DNA from: CAYZAW01 sp964476505
GTDB taxonomy: Bacteria; Bacillota; Clostridia; Christensenellales; CAG-138
Assembly (NCBI GenBank): GCA_964476505.1
Contig: CAYZAW010000005.1
Coordinates: forward strand, 1 to 64,000
Length of the DNA stretch: 64,000 nt
Direction: 5' to 3'
Numbering within the stretch: the stretch's first letter is position 1; every line of letters starts with the position of its first letter. The translations under genes and the position numbers were made by a program. The notes below the pieces were generated by a model. It worked only from the letters and a program-made list of their open reading frames with translations. It was not told the DNA's origin and searched no databases. Positions 41,039 to 48,864 of this stretch are shown here, piece after piece.

Positions 41039-42511
41039 ATGCGATATTTCAGCACCCGCGGCGGGAACAGCGTTACTGCCGCAGAAGCTATCGTGCGCGG
41101 CATCAGCCCTTCCGGCGGATTGTATGTGCCGGAAGCATATCCAAGGCTGGATGTGGAAACACTGGTTCCCTTTGCGGATAATTATCAACGCATTGCAGCC
41201 GCGGTCATGCAGCCGTATCTGTGCGAGGCCTCCCCTGAAGCGCTAAACGGCATGATCGGCCAAGCTTACGGCAGCCGGTTCGACTGCGCCGCCGTGACCC
41301 CCGTTGTTTCGTTAACGCAAAACGAAAGCGTGCTGGAGCTTTGGCATGGGCCAACGCTGGCCTTTAAGGATATCGCACTGCAAATGCTGCCGCATTTAAT
41401 GACCTACGCCGTAAATGAAACCGGCGAAAGCCGCAAGGTATATATCTTGGTCGCCACCTCGGGCGATACGGGCAAGGCTGCGCTGGAGGGCTTTCGGGAT
41501 GTGCCGGGCACCATGGTGCAGGTGTTTTATCCGGAGGGCGGCGTAAGCCGCGCTCAGCGCCTGCAAATGGCAACACAAGAAGGAAATAACGTGCATGTTT
41601 GCGCGGTCAGGGGCAATTTTGACGACGCGCAGACGGCGGTAAAACAAATATTTGGCAGCGCCGAAGAAAATGCCAAGGTGGAAGAACGCGGCTGCCGCCT
41701 GTCCTCTGCCAACTCCATCAACTTCGGGCGGCTGCTGCCGCAGATCACCTATTACTTTGCGGCGTACGCAAGGCTTCGCGCAAACGGTACGATAAAAGCA
41801 GGCGAGAAAATCAATTTCTGCGTGCCCACCGGCAATTTCGGCGACATCCTTGCAGGGTATTACGCGCAGCAGATGGGGCTTCCCGTACACCGGTTCCTCT
41901 GCGCCTCCAACCGCAACAACGTACTGACGGATTTCTTCCAAAAAGGGGGATACGACAGCAGGCGGCCGTTCTATAAGAGCATGTCTTGCTCCATCGATAT
42001 CCTTGTTTCCTCTAATCTGGAACGCCTGTTGTTCGATATTGCAGACCGCGACTCGAATACTGTACAGGGCTGGATGCGGGCGCTGTCTGGCGAGCAGCAT
42101 TACTCCATCAGCCCCGCGCTTCGCGAGGTGTTGGAGCGTTCCTTCTGGGCTTCCTGGTGCTCGGAGGAGGATACGCTTGCCACCGTTAAGGCCGTATTTA
42201 CACAAAACGGCTATCTAATGGACCCCCATACGGCGGTAGCGCAGACCGCATACCGGCGGTACGCTGCCGAAACGGGAGATGCTACCCATACGGTGGTGCT
42301 TTCCACCGCCAGCCCCTTTAAATTCTCCAGCGATGTGCTTCGCGCCTTTGAAGCACCCACGGCGGACGATTTTGAAAACGCCAGACGGTTATCCCAGCTT
42401 TCCGGCCTGCCGGTTCCCGCAAGCATTGCGGGGTTGGAGCAAAAGCCCATCCTGCATGATGCGGTATGCGACCTTTCGGATATGCCAAAACGCGTGTTGG
42501 AGGTCATATGA
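41039..42511 (+). CDS. thrC: Threonine synthase
   Basis: 490 residues from ATG 41039 (CGGAGG upstream). A PLP enzyme that converts O-phosphohomoserine to threonine. It has MRYFSTRGG at the N-terminus, the PLP lysine in GPTLAFKDIALQ, TSGDTGKAAL and the phosphate-binding PTGNFGDILAGYYA. The length fits the long (ThrC class I, E. coli/yeast-like) type. It is the first gene of an operon: the next gene overlaps as ATGA. No homoserine kinase or dehydrogenase gene is in the window. Confidence 0.94.
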   Translation: MRYFSTRGGNSVTAAEAIVRGISPSGGLYVPEAYPRLDVETLVPFADNYQRIAAAVMQPYLCEASPEALNGMIGQAYGSRFDCAAVTPVVSLTQNESVLELWHGPTLAFKDIALQMLPHLMTYAVNETGESRKVYILVATSGDTGKAALEGFRDVPGTMVQVFYPEGGVSRAQRLQMATQEGNNVHVCAVRGNFDDAQTAVKQIFGSAEENAKVEERGCRLSSANSINFGRLLPQITYYFAAYARLRANGTIKAGEKINFCVPTGNFGDILAGYYAQQMGLPVHRFLCASNRNNVLTDFFQKGGYDSRRPFYKSMSCSIDILVSSNLERLLFDIADRDSNTVQGWMRALSGEQHYSISPALREVLERSFWASWCSEEDTLATVKAVFTQNGYLMDPHTAVAQTAYRRYAAETGDATHTVVLSTASPFKFSSDVLRAFEAPTADDFENARRLSQLSGLPVPASIAGLEQKPILHDAVCDLSDMPKRVLEVI

Positions 42512-43332
42512 TTCGCGTTGCCCTGTGCCAGCTTCTGGTAACGGAAAACAAAGCGGATAATTTAGCCCGGGCACGGCAGCAGCTTTTACGCGCCGCAGAC
42601 GCGGGCGCGTCTATGGCGATATTGCCGGAGATGTTTTCCATCGCCTATCGGGCAGAGCTGTTTGCACCTAATGCAGACGACCTGCCCGCAGGCGACAGCT
42701 TTATGCTGTTAAGCGAAACCGCCCGTGAAACGGGCATGACGGTTATCGGCGGCTCCGTGCCGGAGCGCGAGGGCAAGCATGTGTATAACACCTGTGCCTG
42801 CTACGGGTCGGACGGCAGCTTGCTGGGCAAATACCGCAAGGCGCATTTGTTCGACGTGAACGTACCGGGCAAATTTCGTTTTTTTGAATCCGAAGCCATC
42901 GACCCGGGGCAAAACCTGCCGCTGATTTTGCACAACGCGCCGGTCAAAACCGGCGTGGGTATCTGCTTTGATATCCGCTTTCCGGAGTGGGGGCGCTATA
43001 TCATGGAAGCCGGTGCGGATCTGTACGCCCTGCCTGCCGCCTTTGCGCGAAATACCGGCCCCCGGCATTGGGAGCTTTTGCTCCGCTCCCGGGCGCTGGA
43101 CAATCAACTGTTCGTAGCGGGGGTCGCACCCGCCCAAACGCCCCATTCTTACGGGCATTCCATACTGGCAACGCCGGACGGCAGGGTACAGTTCGACTGC
43201 GGTGAAAGCGAAGGCGTTTTCGTTGTGCCGTTGGATATGGCGCTTTTACAGGAAATGCGAGCCAGCATTCCGGTCAAGGAAAGACGGAGAACCGATTTGT
43301 ATCACATCCAATATCCGTTAAACGAAGAATAA
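42508..43332 (+). CDS. Carbon-nitrogen hydrolase (omega-amidase/Nit2-like)
   Basis: 274 residues from ATG 42508 (GGAGGT upstream, ATGA overlap with thrC). The nitrilase-superfamily triad is complete: Glu in ILPEMFS, Lys in KYRKAHLFDV and Cys in GVGICFDIRFPEW. The closest pattern is the Nit2/omega-amidase group, which hydrolyses 2-oxoglutaramate or 2-oxosuccinamate and serves in metabolite repair. Cytoplasmic. Confidence 0.85.
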   Translation: MIRVALCQLLVTENKADNLARARQQLLRAADAGASMAILPEMFSIAYRAELFAPNADDLPAGDSFMLLSETARETGMTVIGGSVPEREGKHVYNTCACYGSDGSLLGKYRKAHLFDVNVPGKFRFFESEAIDPGQNLPLILHNAPVKTGVGICFDIRFPEWGRYIMEAGADLYALPAAFARNTGPRHWELLLRSRALDNQLFVAGVAPAQTPHSYGHSILATPDGRVQFDCGESEGVFVVPLDMALLQEMRASIPVKERRRTDLYHIQYPLNEE

Positions 43333-43335
43333 CGC

Positions 43336-43980
43336 ATGGAGCAAAAGAACGAACAACAACCGGAGCGCATCCCAAAGCGCGTGCTATACATCGGCGCGGC
43401 GGTTTTGCTGTGCGCCGTGATTTATGTGTTCGTTGGCATCACCAGTCAGGAACATGCGGCGGTTCCGGCTGCCGCGCAAACCGCCCTCCCCACCCAAACG
43501 CCGTCAACGCCGGTGCCTACCCTTATTCCCTTGGGAAAGACGCTCCCCGTTGTGCTGGATGAGTTAAACGCCCTCGGTATTACCATAACCGAGGTAAACA
43601 AAGAGGCAGGTATATACACCGCAGCGGCGAAAGACTACGCACCCGTAACGCTGATCTTCTCCTTTGAATATCGGTTCGTAACGGCATTTTCTATGCAATT
43701 TGAGCCCTTTGCCGTACAGGAGGACAGCCTGCTTGAGGAAGCGCTTGCAAAGGAGGATGCAGTCCTTCGCTATGAGCACTTGAAGCTGCTGCTTCCGGCG
43801 CTGATCGACGCAGTTGATCTAAAGGCACGCTTGGACTATGCCGCCAAGCTAAAATGGGTGGAGCTTGCACAATCCGCGCTAACCTCGGGCGAAGCCCAGT
43901 CCGACAAGCTGGAGGGCTGCGTGTTTTCCGCCTTTCCCTTGACCAGCGGCGAAACGCTGGTTTCGGTATCCTTCTCATGA
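43336..43980 (+). CDS. Membrane-anchored protein of unknown function
   Basis: 214 residues with one N-terminal TM helix (about 16-36), a low-complexity Ala/Thr/Pro linker (about 45-65) and an extracytoplasmic domain of about 140 residues without a motif that I recognise. It lies 3 nt after the nitrilase gene, and its stop overlaps the comEC start as ATGA, so it is made together with ComEC. A part in DNA uptake or envelope function is only a guess from that. Confidence 0.75.
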   Translation: MEQKNEQQPERIPKRVLYIGAAVLLCAVIYVFVGITSQEHAAVPAAAQTALPTQTPSTPVPTLIPLGKTLPVVLDELNALGITITEVNKEAGIYTAAAKDYAPVTLIFSFEYRFVTAFSMQFEPFAVQEDSLLEEALAKEDAVLRYEHLKLLLPALIDAVDLKARLDYAAKLKWVELAQSALTSGEAQSDKLEGCVFSAFPLTSGETLVSVSFS

Positions 43981-45833
43981 CGGACGCTGTTGCTTTTCAC
44001 AAACGGCCGCTTCTGGCAGCCGCCTTAGGGCTTCTGACCGGTTTGCTTGTTGGCAGCCGGATGGAAGCCGTTTATTGTTACGTGACCGCCGGCCTCCTCC
44101 TAGTTGTATGCGTTTGTCTGTTTTTTCTGAAGCGCTTTCGTTTACTGCCCTTACTGCTGCTGGCAGTTGTTGGGCTTTTTCGGATTCATGCAGCCATCCC
44201 CGCGTATGAATCCCTGCCGGCTTACGGCGTTGGCGTGCAGGGCACCGTATCTGACGCGCCGGTTCATCAAAGCGGACGCTGGAAGCTTCGTCTTCGCAAC
44301 GTTACCTTAGACGGCACAGCGCTAAAGGGCGACCTTCTTCTCACGCTGTCCGCCGATGATACCGACATCACGCCGCAGTACGGCGATCGAATTGCGCTGA
44401 CCGCCGCTGTGTATCCTTTGACCCGCGCCGTAAACGAGGGCAGTTTTGACACTTACGAGTATTATTTAGGTCGTGGCATTGCTGCAACAGCGTATTCTAG
44501 CGACGCGGACACCCGGCTGCGCCCGGGAACACCTGACATATACGGTGCGCTGCTGTCTTTTCGCAGCCGTATGAAAAGCGCAGTGTATGCGCTTTTAGGC
44601 AGCGACTATGGCCCGCTTGGGGTAGGGATGCTCTTAGGAGATACCGGCGATATTGACGAGGATGTGTTACAGGACTTTCGCGACGGCGGAATCGCCCATC
44701 TGCTGGCGGTGTCCGGCCTGCATGTAACGCTGCTTTGCGGCGCTTTGTATCTGCTGCTAAAACGTGCCCCGTGGAAAACAAGGTTGTTTGCCATACTCGG
44801 GTTTCTGCTGCTGTACTGCGTGCTAACGGGGTTCGCCCCCTCTGCTATACGCGCGTCTGTTATGTCCGGCTGCCTGTTTCTGTCGCAGGGCGTTCTTAGG
44901 CGTTACGATCCGCCGTCCTCCTTGGCGCTGGCTTTCATCGTATTAACGCTTTGGAATCCATTCCTGCTGTTCTCTCCGTCCCTGCAACTCTCCTTTGGCG
45001 CGGTAGGCGGCTTGCTATTGCTATCGCCCCTCATCACCCAATGCCTGCAAAAGCTGCCAAACATCCTGCGGGAGGGGCTTTGCGCGTCCTGCGCCGCACA
45101 GCTTGGCATATTGCCCTTTACGGCGACCAAGTTCCACCGGTTCTCCCTGTTTGGCGTATTTATTAACCTGCTGGTGATTCCGTTGGCGGCATTGGTGCTG
45201 CTGCCGTTGATACTCGCCTTGCTGCTGTACTTGGTCTCCCCCGCCCTTGCCATGCCTGTTGGGCAGATCGCAAGGGTAACGCTGGTTTTGATCAGAAGCG
45301 CCGCCAGCCTTTCCGCACGCTTTGGCACGATTGCGCTTCCCGCCTTTTCCCTTGGCGCAACGGCGCTTTATGCAGCCGCCTGCGTATTTTGCTCGCCGCT
45401 TTGCCTGCTGCAAGCCCGGTATAAAGCATTTCTATCTGTTCTTTGCCTGCTGCTTTCGGTTTTGCTGGTACTGCTGCCTGTCGCGCTTCGGCCTTCGGAA
45501 TACATCAGCGTACTGTCCGTAGAAGAAGGGTACGCCATCCATATACACACCGCAAACGAAGATACGCTGTTGACCGATGGCAACCCTTCCGCCGAATACG
45601 CCGCTTTGCGCTACGCAGAAGCCTTGTGCCTTACCTACGATACGCATACGGTCAGCCGGGAGCCGCAGGCGCTGGTAGAATTGGGAAACACGGCTGTTCG
45701 CGTTATGGAAAATCTGGTGCAGGTAAACGGCGTTGTTTACAGTTTGAAAGACAACGGACGCATACGCGTCAGCCTGCGGCAGGGGTCGCCATTCGTGAGC
45801 GCGTATGCTATACTGAATGAAAGAGTTAACTGA
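43977..45833 (+). CDS. comEC: ComEC/Rec2-family DNA-uptake channel lacking a recognisable metallo-beta-lactamase domain
   Basis: 618 residues from ATG 43977 (ATGA overlap). N-terminal TM segments and an OB-like DUF4131 region (about 80-200), then the Competence domain with DFRDGGIAHLLAVSGLHVTLL and many TM helices to about 510. Typical Firmicute ComEC has 700-800 residues and ends in a metallo-beta-lactamase domain. Here the last 110 residues (from YISVLSVEEGYAIHI) resemble only its first strands, and HxHxDH is absent. The protein is probably the transport channel for single-stranded DNA, but nuclease activity would be missing. It lies upstream of holA, as is common. Confidence 0.85.
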   Translation: MTDAVAFHKRPLLAAALGLLTGLLVGSRMEAVYCYVTAGLLLVVCVCLFFLKRFRLLPLLLLAVVGLFRIHAAIPAYESLPAYGVGVQGTVSDAPVHQSGRWKLRLRNVTLDGTALKGDLLLTLSADDTDITPQYGDRIALTAAVYPLTRAVNEGSFDTYEYYLGRGIAATAYSSDADTRLRPGTPDIYGALLSFRSRMKSAVYALLGSDYGPLGVGMLLGDTGDIDEDVLQDFRDGGIAHLLAVSGLHVTLLCGALYLLLKRAPWKTRLFAILGFLLLYCVLTGFAPSAIRASVMSGCLFLSQGVLRRYDPPSSLALAFIVLTLWNPFLLFSPSLQLSFGAVGGLLLLSPLITQCLQKLPNILREGLCASCAAQLGILPFTATKFHRFSLFGVFINLLVIPLAALVLLPLILALLLYLVSPALAMPVGQIARVTLVLIRSAASLSARFGTIALPAFSLGATALYAAACVFCSPLCLLQARYKAFLSVLCLLLSVLLVLLPVALRPSEYISVLSVEEGYAIHIHTANEDTLLTDGNPSAEYAALRYAEALCLTYDTHTVSREPQALVELGNTAVRVMENLVQVNGVVYSLKDNGRIRVSLRQGSPFVSAYAILNERVN

Positions 45834-45845
45834 TTGGGAGACGCT

Positions 45846-46844
45846 ATGGAATACGCCCGTTTTTTTGCATTGATCAAGCAAAATGCGCTTTGCGGCGCCT
45901 ATTTGCTGCATGGCACGGAGGAATACATCAAGGCCATTGCCATAACGCAGTTGATCGACACCATCCCCGAGGCAGCACGGGAATTGAATGCGCAAACGTT
46001 GACTGCTCCGGACGCTTCGCAGGTGATCTCCGCCTGCGAAACGCTGCCGTTTTTTGCTGACCGGCGCGTTGTGATCGTGAAGGAATGCCAAACAGCGGAG
46101 CTGGCAAAGCTGAAGGAGTATATCCCCGCCGTGCCACCAAGCACCGTACTGGTGCTGTATCACCGAGGCGAGTTTGCCAACGCGCAGAGCGCCGTGTTGA
46201 AATACCTTACCAAAGAAGACCGGGTGATCAAGTGTGATCCGCTGCTAGAGGACGAAGCCGTGCGCTGGGTATTAACGCAGGCACAGCGCATGTCGCTTTT
46301 AATAGAGCCCGCCGTAGCTCGGCACTTGGTGGTGCTTTCAGGCACTGACATCAGCACCCTGTATAACGAGCTGCAAAAGCTCAGCAGCGGCGTGGAGCCT
46401 GGAATGCCGGTCACCTCGGCGCTATTGCAGGCGGTTGTATCCCCCAACATCGAGTACAAAATGTTCAATATGCTAAACAGCTTTTTGGTGGGGAAAAAGA
46501 GCGACGGGCTTCGCGCCATGCGGCAGATCGTAAAGGAAAGCCCCAAGGACATCAGCGCCATGATCGGCTTTTTTACCAATCAGTTCCGCCAGCTTTACTT
46601 AGCCAAGCAGCTGTTAAACACCAAATGCCAAGAGCAGGACGCCGTAAAGCGCATGGGAGGCAACCCGTATGCCGCCTCCAAAGCATTGCAAAATGCCAAG
46701 CGATTGTCTAACGAACAGATATCCGCAGGCTTGCATGCCTTTTGCGGCGCAGGCATACAGTTCAAAACCGGCGCGGCAACAGACATTCAAGCGCTGGAGC
46801 TGGCAGTTCATGCCGCTTTTCCTAATAAGCGCGCCGCTATGTAA
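45846..46844 (+). CDS. holA: DNA polymerase III delta subunit
   Basis: 332 residues from ATG 45846 (GGGAG 5 nt upstream). The pattern fits HolA: GAYLLHGTEEYIKAIAITQL near the start, PFFADRRVVIVKECQTAEL, then the lid and collar domains (LLAVV-like stretch VVSPNIEYKMFNMLNSFLVGKK, split as seen; DISAMIGFFTNQFRQLYLAKQL). It opens the sliding clamp within the clamp loader. Position after comEC is typical of Firmicutes. Its end overlaps the convergent small gene by 8 nt. Confidence 0.93.
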   Translation: MEYARFFALIKQNALCGAYLLHGTEEYIKAIAITQLIDTIPEAARELNAQTLTAPDASQVISACETLPFFADRRVVIVKECQTAELAKLKEYIPAVPPSTVLVLYHRGEFANAQSAVLKYLTKEDRVIKCDPLLEDEAVRWVLTQAQRMSLLIEPAVARHLVVLSGTDISTLYNELQKLSSGVEPGMPVTSALLQAVVSPNIEYKMFNMLNSFLVGKKSDGLRAMRQIVKESPKDISAMIGFFTNQFRQLYLAKQLLNTKCQEQDAVKRMGGNPYAASKALQNAKRLSNEQISAGLHAFCGAGIQFKTGAATDIQALELAVHAAFPNKRAAM

Positions 46845-47103
46845 GCAGGCGCAGCAATTCCTCCATCCGCTTCCTTTGCGCTTCATCCATCATAGGAAGA
46901 AGCGTTTTTTTTATTGTTTCTATACGCGCCGCATCCAACCGGCCTGCCGCCCGTTCATTGTTGACCATGCCCTGCAGGGTGCTGATCAGCTCCCCCTCGC
47001 TTTTCCCCGCGTATTGATTTACCACCTGTTCCACGTTCTTTGCAGCGTCTCCCATGTCCGGCGCGGGCGTGTTGATCTTATCGTTTTGAAAGAAATTTTG
47101 CAT
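46837..47103 (-). CDS. Small conserved-looking protein of unknown function
   Basis: 88 residues from ATG 47103 (CAGGGGGAT upstream). Acidic and Asn/Gln-rich N-terminus, then a helical segment (AAKNVEQVVNQYAGKSEGELISTLQG) and a Lys/Arg-rich C-terminal helix (DEAQRKRMEELLRLL). No TM, signal or motif. It resembles small uncharacterised proteins found near gerQ/cwlJ genes only in style, so any spore role is a guess from its neighbours. Confidence 0.65.
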   Translation of the reverse strand: MQNFFQNDKINTPAPDMGDAAKNVEQVVNQYAGKSEGELISTLQGMVNNERAAGRLDAARIETIKKTLLPMMDEAQRKRMEELLRLLT

Positions 47104-47206
47104 ACTATCCCCCTGTTGCGTTTTTATAATACTATGCTGGAGGCATCCGCTTCTGTTCACATCGTATGCGGCAATGCATAGTATAGCAATATCGGGAGGT
47201 AGCAGT

Positions 47207-47614
47207 ATGCCACGTTTTTCTCCGCAAGCGCCGCCAGACGGGCAGCCATCCTATCCGCCGGCTATGATACAGCAGCCCTGCGGCGGTTGGAAAACGCCCT
47301 CGGCAGCCATTGCCTTGGGGCAGCATATTCAGCGCGAATGCGGCATGCAGGGATTGCGCCGGTACATCTGCGCTATGACGGAATTCTTAAGCTTTGATGA
47401 ATGTACACAGCTGGCAAAGGCGTTTGGCCTTTCCCCGGATATCTGCCGCCCGGAGCCGCCGCCGCCACCCCCGCCTCCGCCACCTGAGCCGCCCAGCAGT
47501 AACAATCAGATGCAAATGCTGCAAATGATGATGCAGTTGATGGGCTCCGGCGGCGGTGGAAGCTCCAATGCCTTAGCGCCGCTGCTGCTTTCCCAGCTGA
47601 TGGGCGGAAAATAA
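47207..47614 (+). CDS. Proline-rich protein of unknown function
   Basis: 135 residues from ATG 47207 (GGAGGT 6 nt upstream). A Pro-rich start, a central helical part (ECGMQGLRRYICAMTEFLSFDECTQLAKAFGL), an unbroken run of ten Pro at about 85-95, then a Met/Gln-rich and Gly/Ser-rich tail. Composition and lack of a signal peptide resemble spore-coat or mother-cell proteins, and it converges with gerQ. No family recognised. Confidence 0.65.
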   Translation: MPRFSPQAPPDGQPSYPPAMIQQPCGGWKTPSAAIALGQHIQRECGMQGLRRYICAMTEFLSFDECTQLAKAFGLSPDICRPEPPPPPPPPPPEPPSSNNQMQMLQMMMQLMGSGGGGSSNALAPLLLSQLMGGK

Positions 47615-47619
47615 AAAAG

Positions 47620-47655
47620 CGTCCGTAGGGTTTTACCCTTGCGGACGTTTTCTAT
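47620..47655. terminator. Bidirectional terminator between the proline-rich gene and gerQ
   Basis: CGTCCGTAGGG (47620-47630) pairs with CCCTTGCGGACG (47636-47647) with one bulge. AAAAAA lies before and TTTTCTATTT after. Confidence 0.75.
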
Positions 47656-47667
47656 TTCTATACGCTG

Positions 47668-48438
47668 TTACCCCATATAGGATTGATCCTCGGACAGCAT
47701 CAGCACAGGAACATTACCGCTGGCCGGCCTTACCACGTTTACATCCGCGCCGGGGGCGTATACGATGCAGTTTCGCTGATCCTGCTTCAGTTTTTCCATA
47801 TAAGCCTGCTGCTCTTCCTCCGTCATAGGGCCGGGGCGCTGCCCCTCGGGGAATATGGTAATGAATTTCAATGCATATGCATCACAGCCAACAAAATTCC
47901 GTTCATAGGGATCAAACAGAATAAAGTAGTCGCGGCCGATCTGGCTCATAATACCCGAGCGCGTATACATCATCTGCGTTCCAACTAAAAATTCGCAAAC
48001 CACATAACGGCCCAGAAGATTTGCCAGCCGTTCCTGCAGGGTGCGCGCCTGATTATCGATAATGTACTGCTCCATATTGCTCATGCGCCGCTGCAGCTCG
48101 TTAACGTTTTCCGGAGAAGTGATACCGGTTCCCTCCCGCGTGAGGATGCTGGCTCCTTGCGGCATGGATGCGTCCTGCCACATGTCACCGCTCTGCTGCA
48201 TGCCGCCTGTTTGCTGCATGCCACCTGTTTGCTGCATGCCGCCTGTTTGCTGCATGCCACCTGTTTGCGCCATACCACCTTGCGGTGATGAAGCATTCCA
48301 TCGGGACGTTACGCCGCCGCCCTGCCGCATCGCGTTTTCCCATTGTTGCATGGAGTTATACCCCTGCGGCCAACCGTCCTCCTGCATCGTCATATTTCCC
48401 GGCTGTGGCATGCTGTCAATGTTTAAAAATTGCTCCAT
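47668..48438 (-). CDS. gerQ: GerQ-like spore coat/germination protein with GGMQQT repeats
   Basis: 256 residues. The N-terminal half is Met/Gln/Gly-rich with four perfect GGMQQT repeats (about 56-80). The C-terminal domain matches the GerQ (YwdL) plan: a helix (ELQRRMSNMEQYIIDNQARTL, split as seen), then LLGRYVVCEFLVG, SGIMSQIGRDYFILFDPYERN and LKFITIFP. In Bacillus, GerQ is a coat protein needed to hold CwlJ in the spore, and the two genes are often adjacent. Here gerQ starts 26 nt after the cwlJ 3' fragment on the same strand, which supports both names. The domain is about 60 residues longer than Bacillus GerQ at the N-terminus. A GGAGG-like RBS precedes the ATG. Confidence 0.7.
   Translation of the reverse strand: MEQFLNIDSMPQPGNMTMQEDGWPQGYNSMQQWENAMRQGGGVTSRWNASSPQGGMAQTGGMQQTGGMQQTGGMQQTGGMQQSGDMWQDASMPQGASILTREGTGITSPENVNELQRRMSNMEQYIIDNQARTLQERLANLLGRYVVCEFLVGTQMMYTRSGIMSQIGRDYFILFDPYERNFVGCDAYALKFITIFPEGQRPGPMTEEEQQAYMEKLKQDQRNCIVYAPGADVNVVRPASGNVPVLMLSEDQSYMG
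48203..48273 (-). repeat. 18-bp tandem repeat inside gerQ
   Basis: About four units of CCRCCTGTTTGCTGCATG (plus strand; R alternates G/A) at 48203-48220, 48221-48238, 48239-48256 and a partial fourth copy. They encode GGMQQT each time, keep the frame and could change number by slippage. Confidence 0.9.
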
Positions 48439-48464
48439 CTGGAACCTCCTGTCTTTTCACTACA

Positions 48465-48836
48465 TTATGTTTCCGCATAGGCGGAAGTGGGCGCATAAAA
48501 GCAATGATCGCCTATGCGCGCAGCGGCATAGCCTACCCGGCTTGGAAAATTGGTGGGGCATTGGCTGGAATAAGGGTTAAAAAACCAAAGCGCTTCTCCG
48601 GCATCCCGAATGCGATTCCCGGCAATGGCCCAATCCGCAATATCATAATGAATCTGCTCCGGACGCATGTTATAGATGTTTTGCCCGTTGTTGTCATCCA
48701 TGGCGCATTCAAATTGATACTGCTGATAAATGATGTTGCGTATGCTGCCGCTGCCAACGCGGGCATACTCGCCTTCATTTGTATTGACGCGGTTCATCAC
48801 CACTCCCGCGACAGCCTTCATCCCGTTATCCCCTTC
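48465..48836 (-). pseudogene. cwlJ: cwlJ 3' fragment (spore cortex-lytic enzyme, split by element)
   Basis: The frame reads EGDNGMKAVAGVVMNRV, then QQYQFECAMDD, ALWFFNPYSSQCP and GDHCFYAPTS. It matches the SleB/CwlJ hydrolase_2 domain from just after the catalytic Glu to the end (compare the CwlJ ending SHCFYQPTA). The first 19-20 codons, with the Glu of CEAGGEG, are missing here and lie at 58854-58795. Joining at Glu20 gives a 142-residue enzyme in frame. Before excision, an internal ATG at 48821 with AAGGGG 8 nt upstream could give an inactive 119-residue piece. gerQ follows after 26 nt. Confidence 0.88.
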
Positions 48837-48854
48837 ATGATACGCAATAAAGGC
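48829..48854. other. Left attachment site (cwlJ 3' side)
   Basis: TCCCCTTC (48829-48836) belongs to cwlJ. The element arm ACGCAATAA starts at 48842, followed by AGG. With the right end it forms the dyad of the reconstructed attP. Confidence 0.75.
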
Positions 48855-48864
48855 AAACTGTTGG

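Noticed and set aside
48203..48273. Regular short repeats that might suggest a CRISPR array
   Set aside because: They are contiguous 18-bp in-frame units coding GGMQQT, without spacers and without cas genes.
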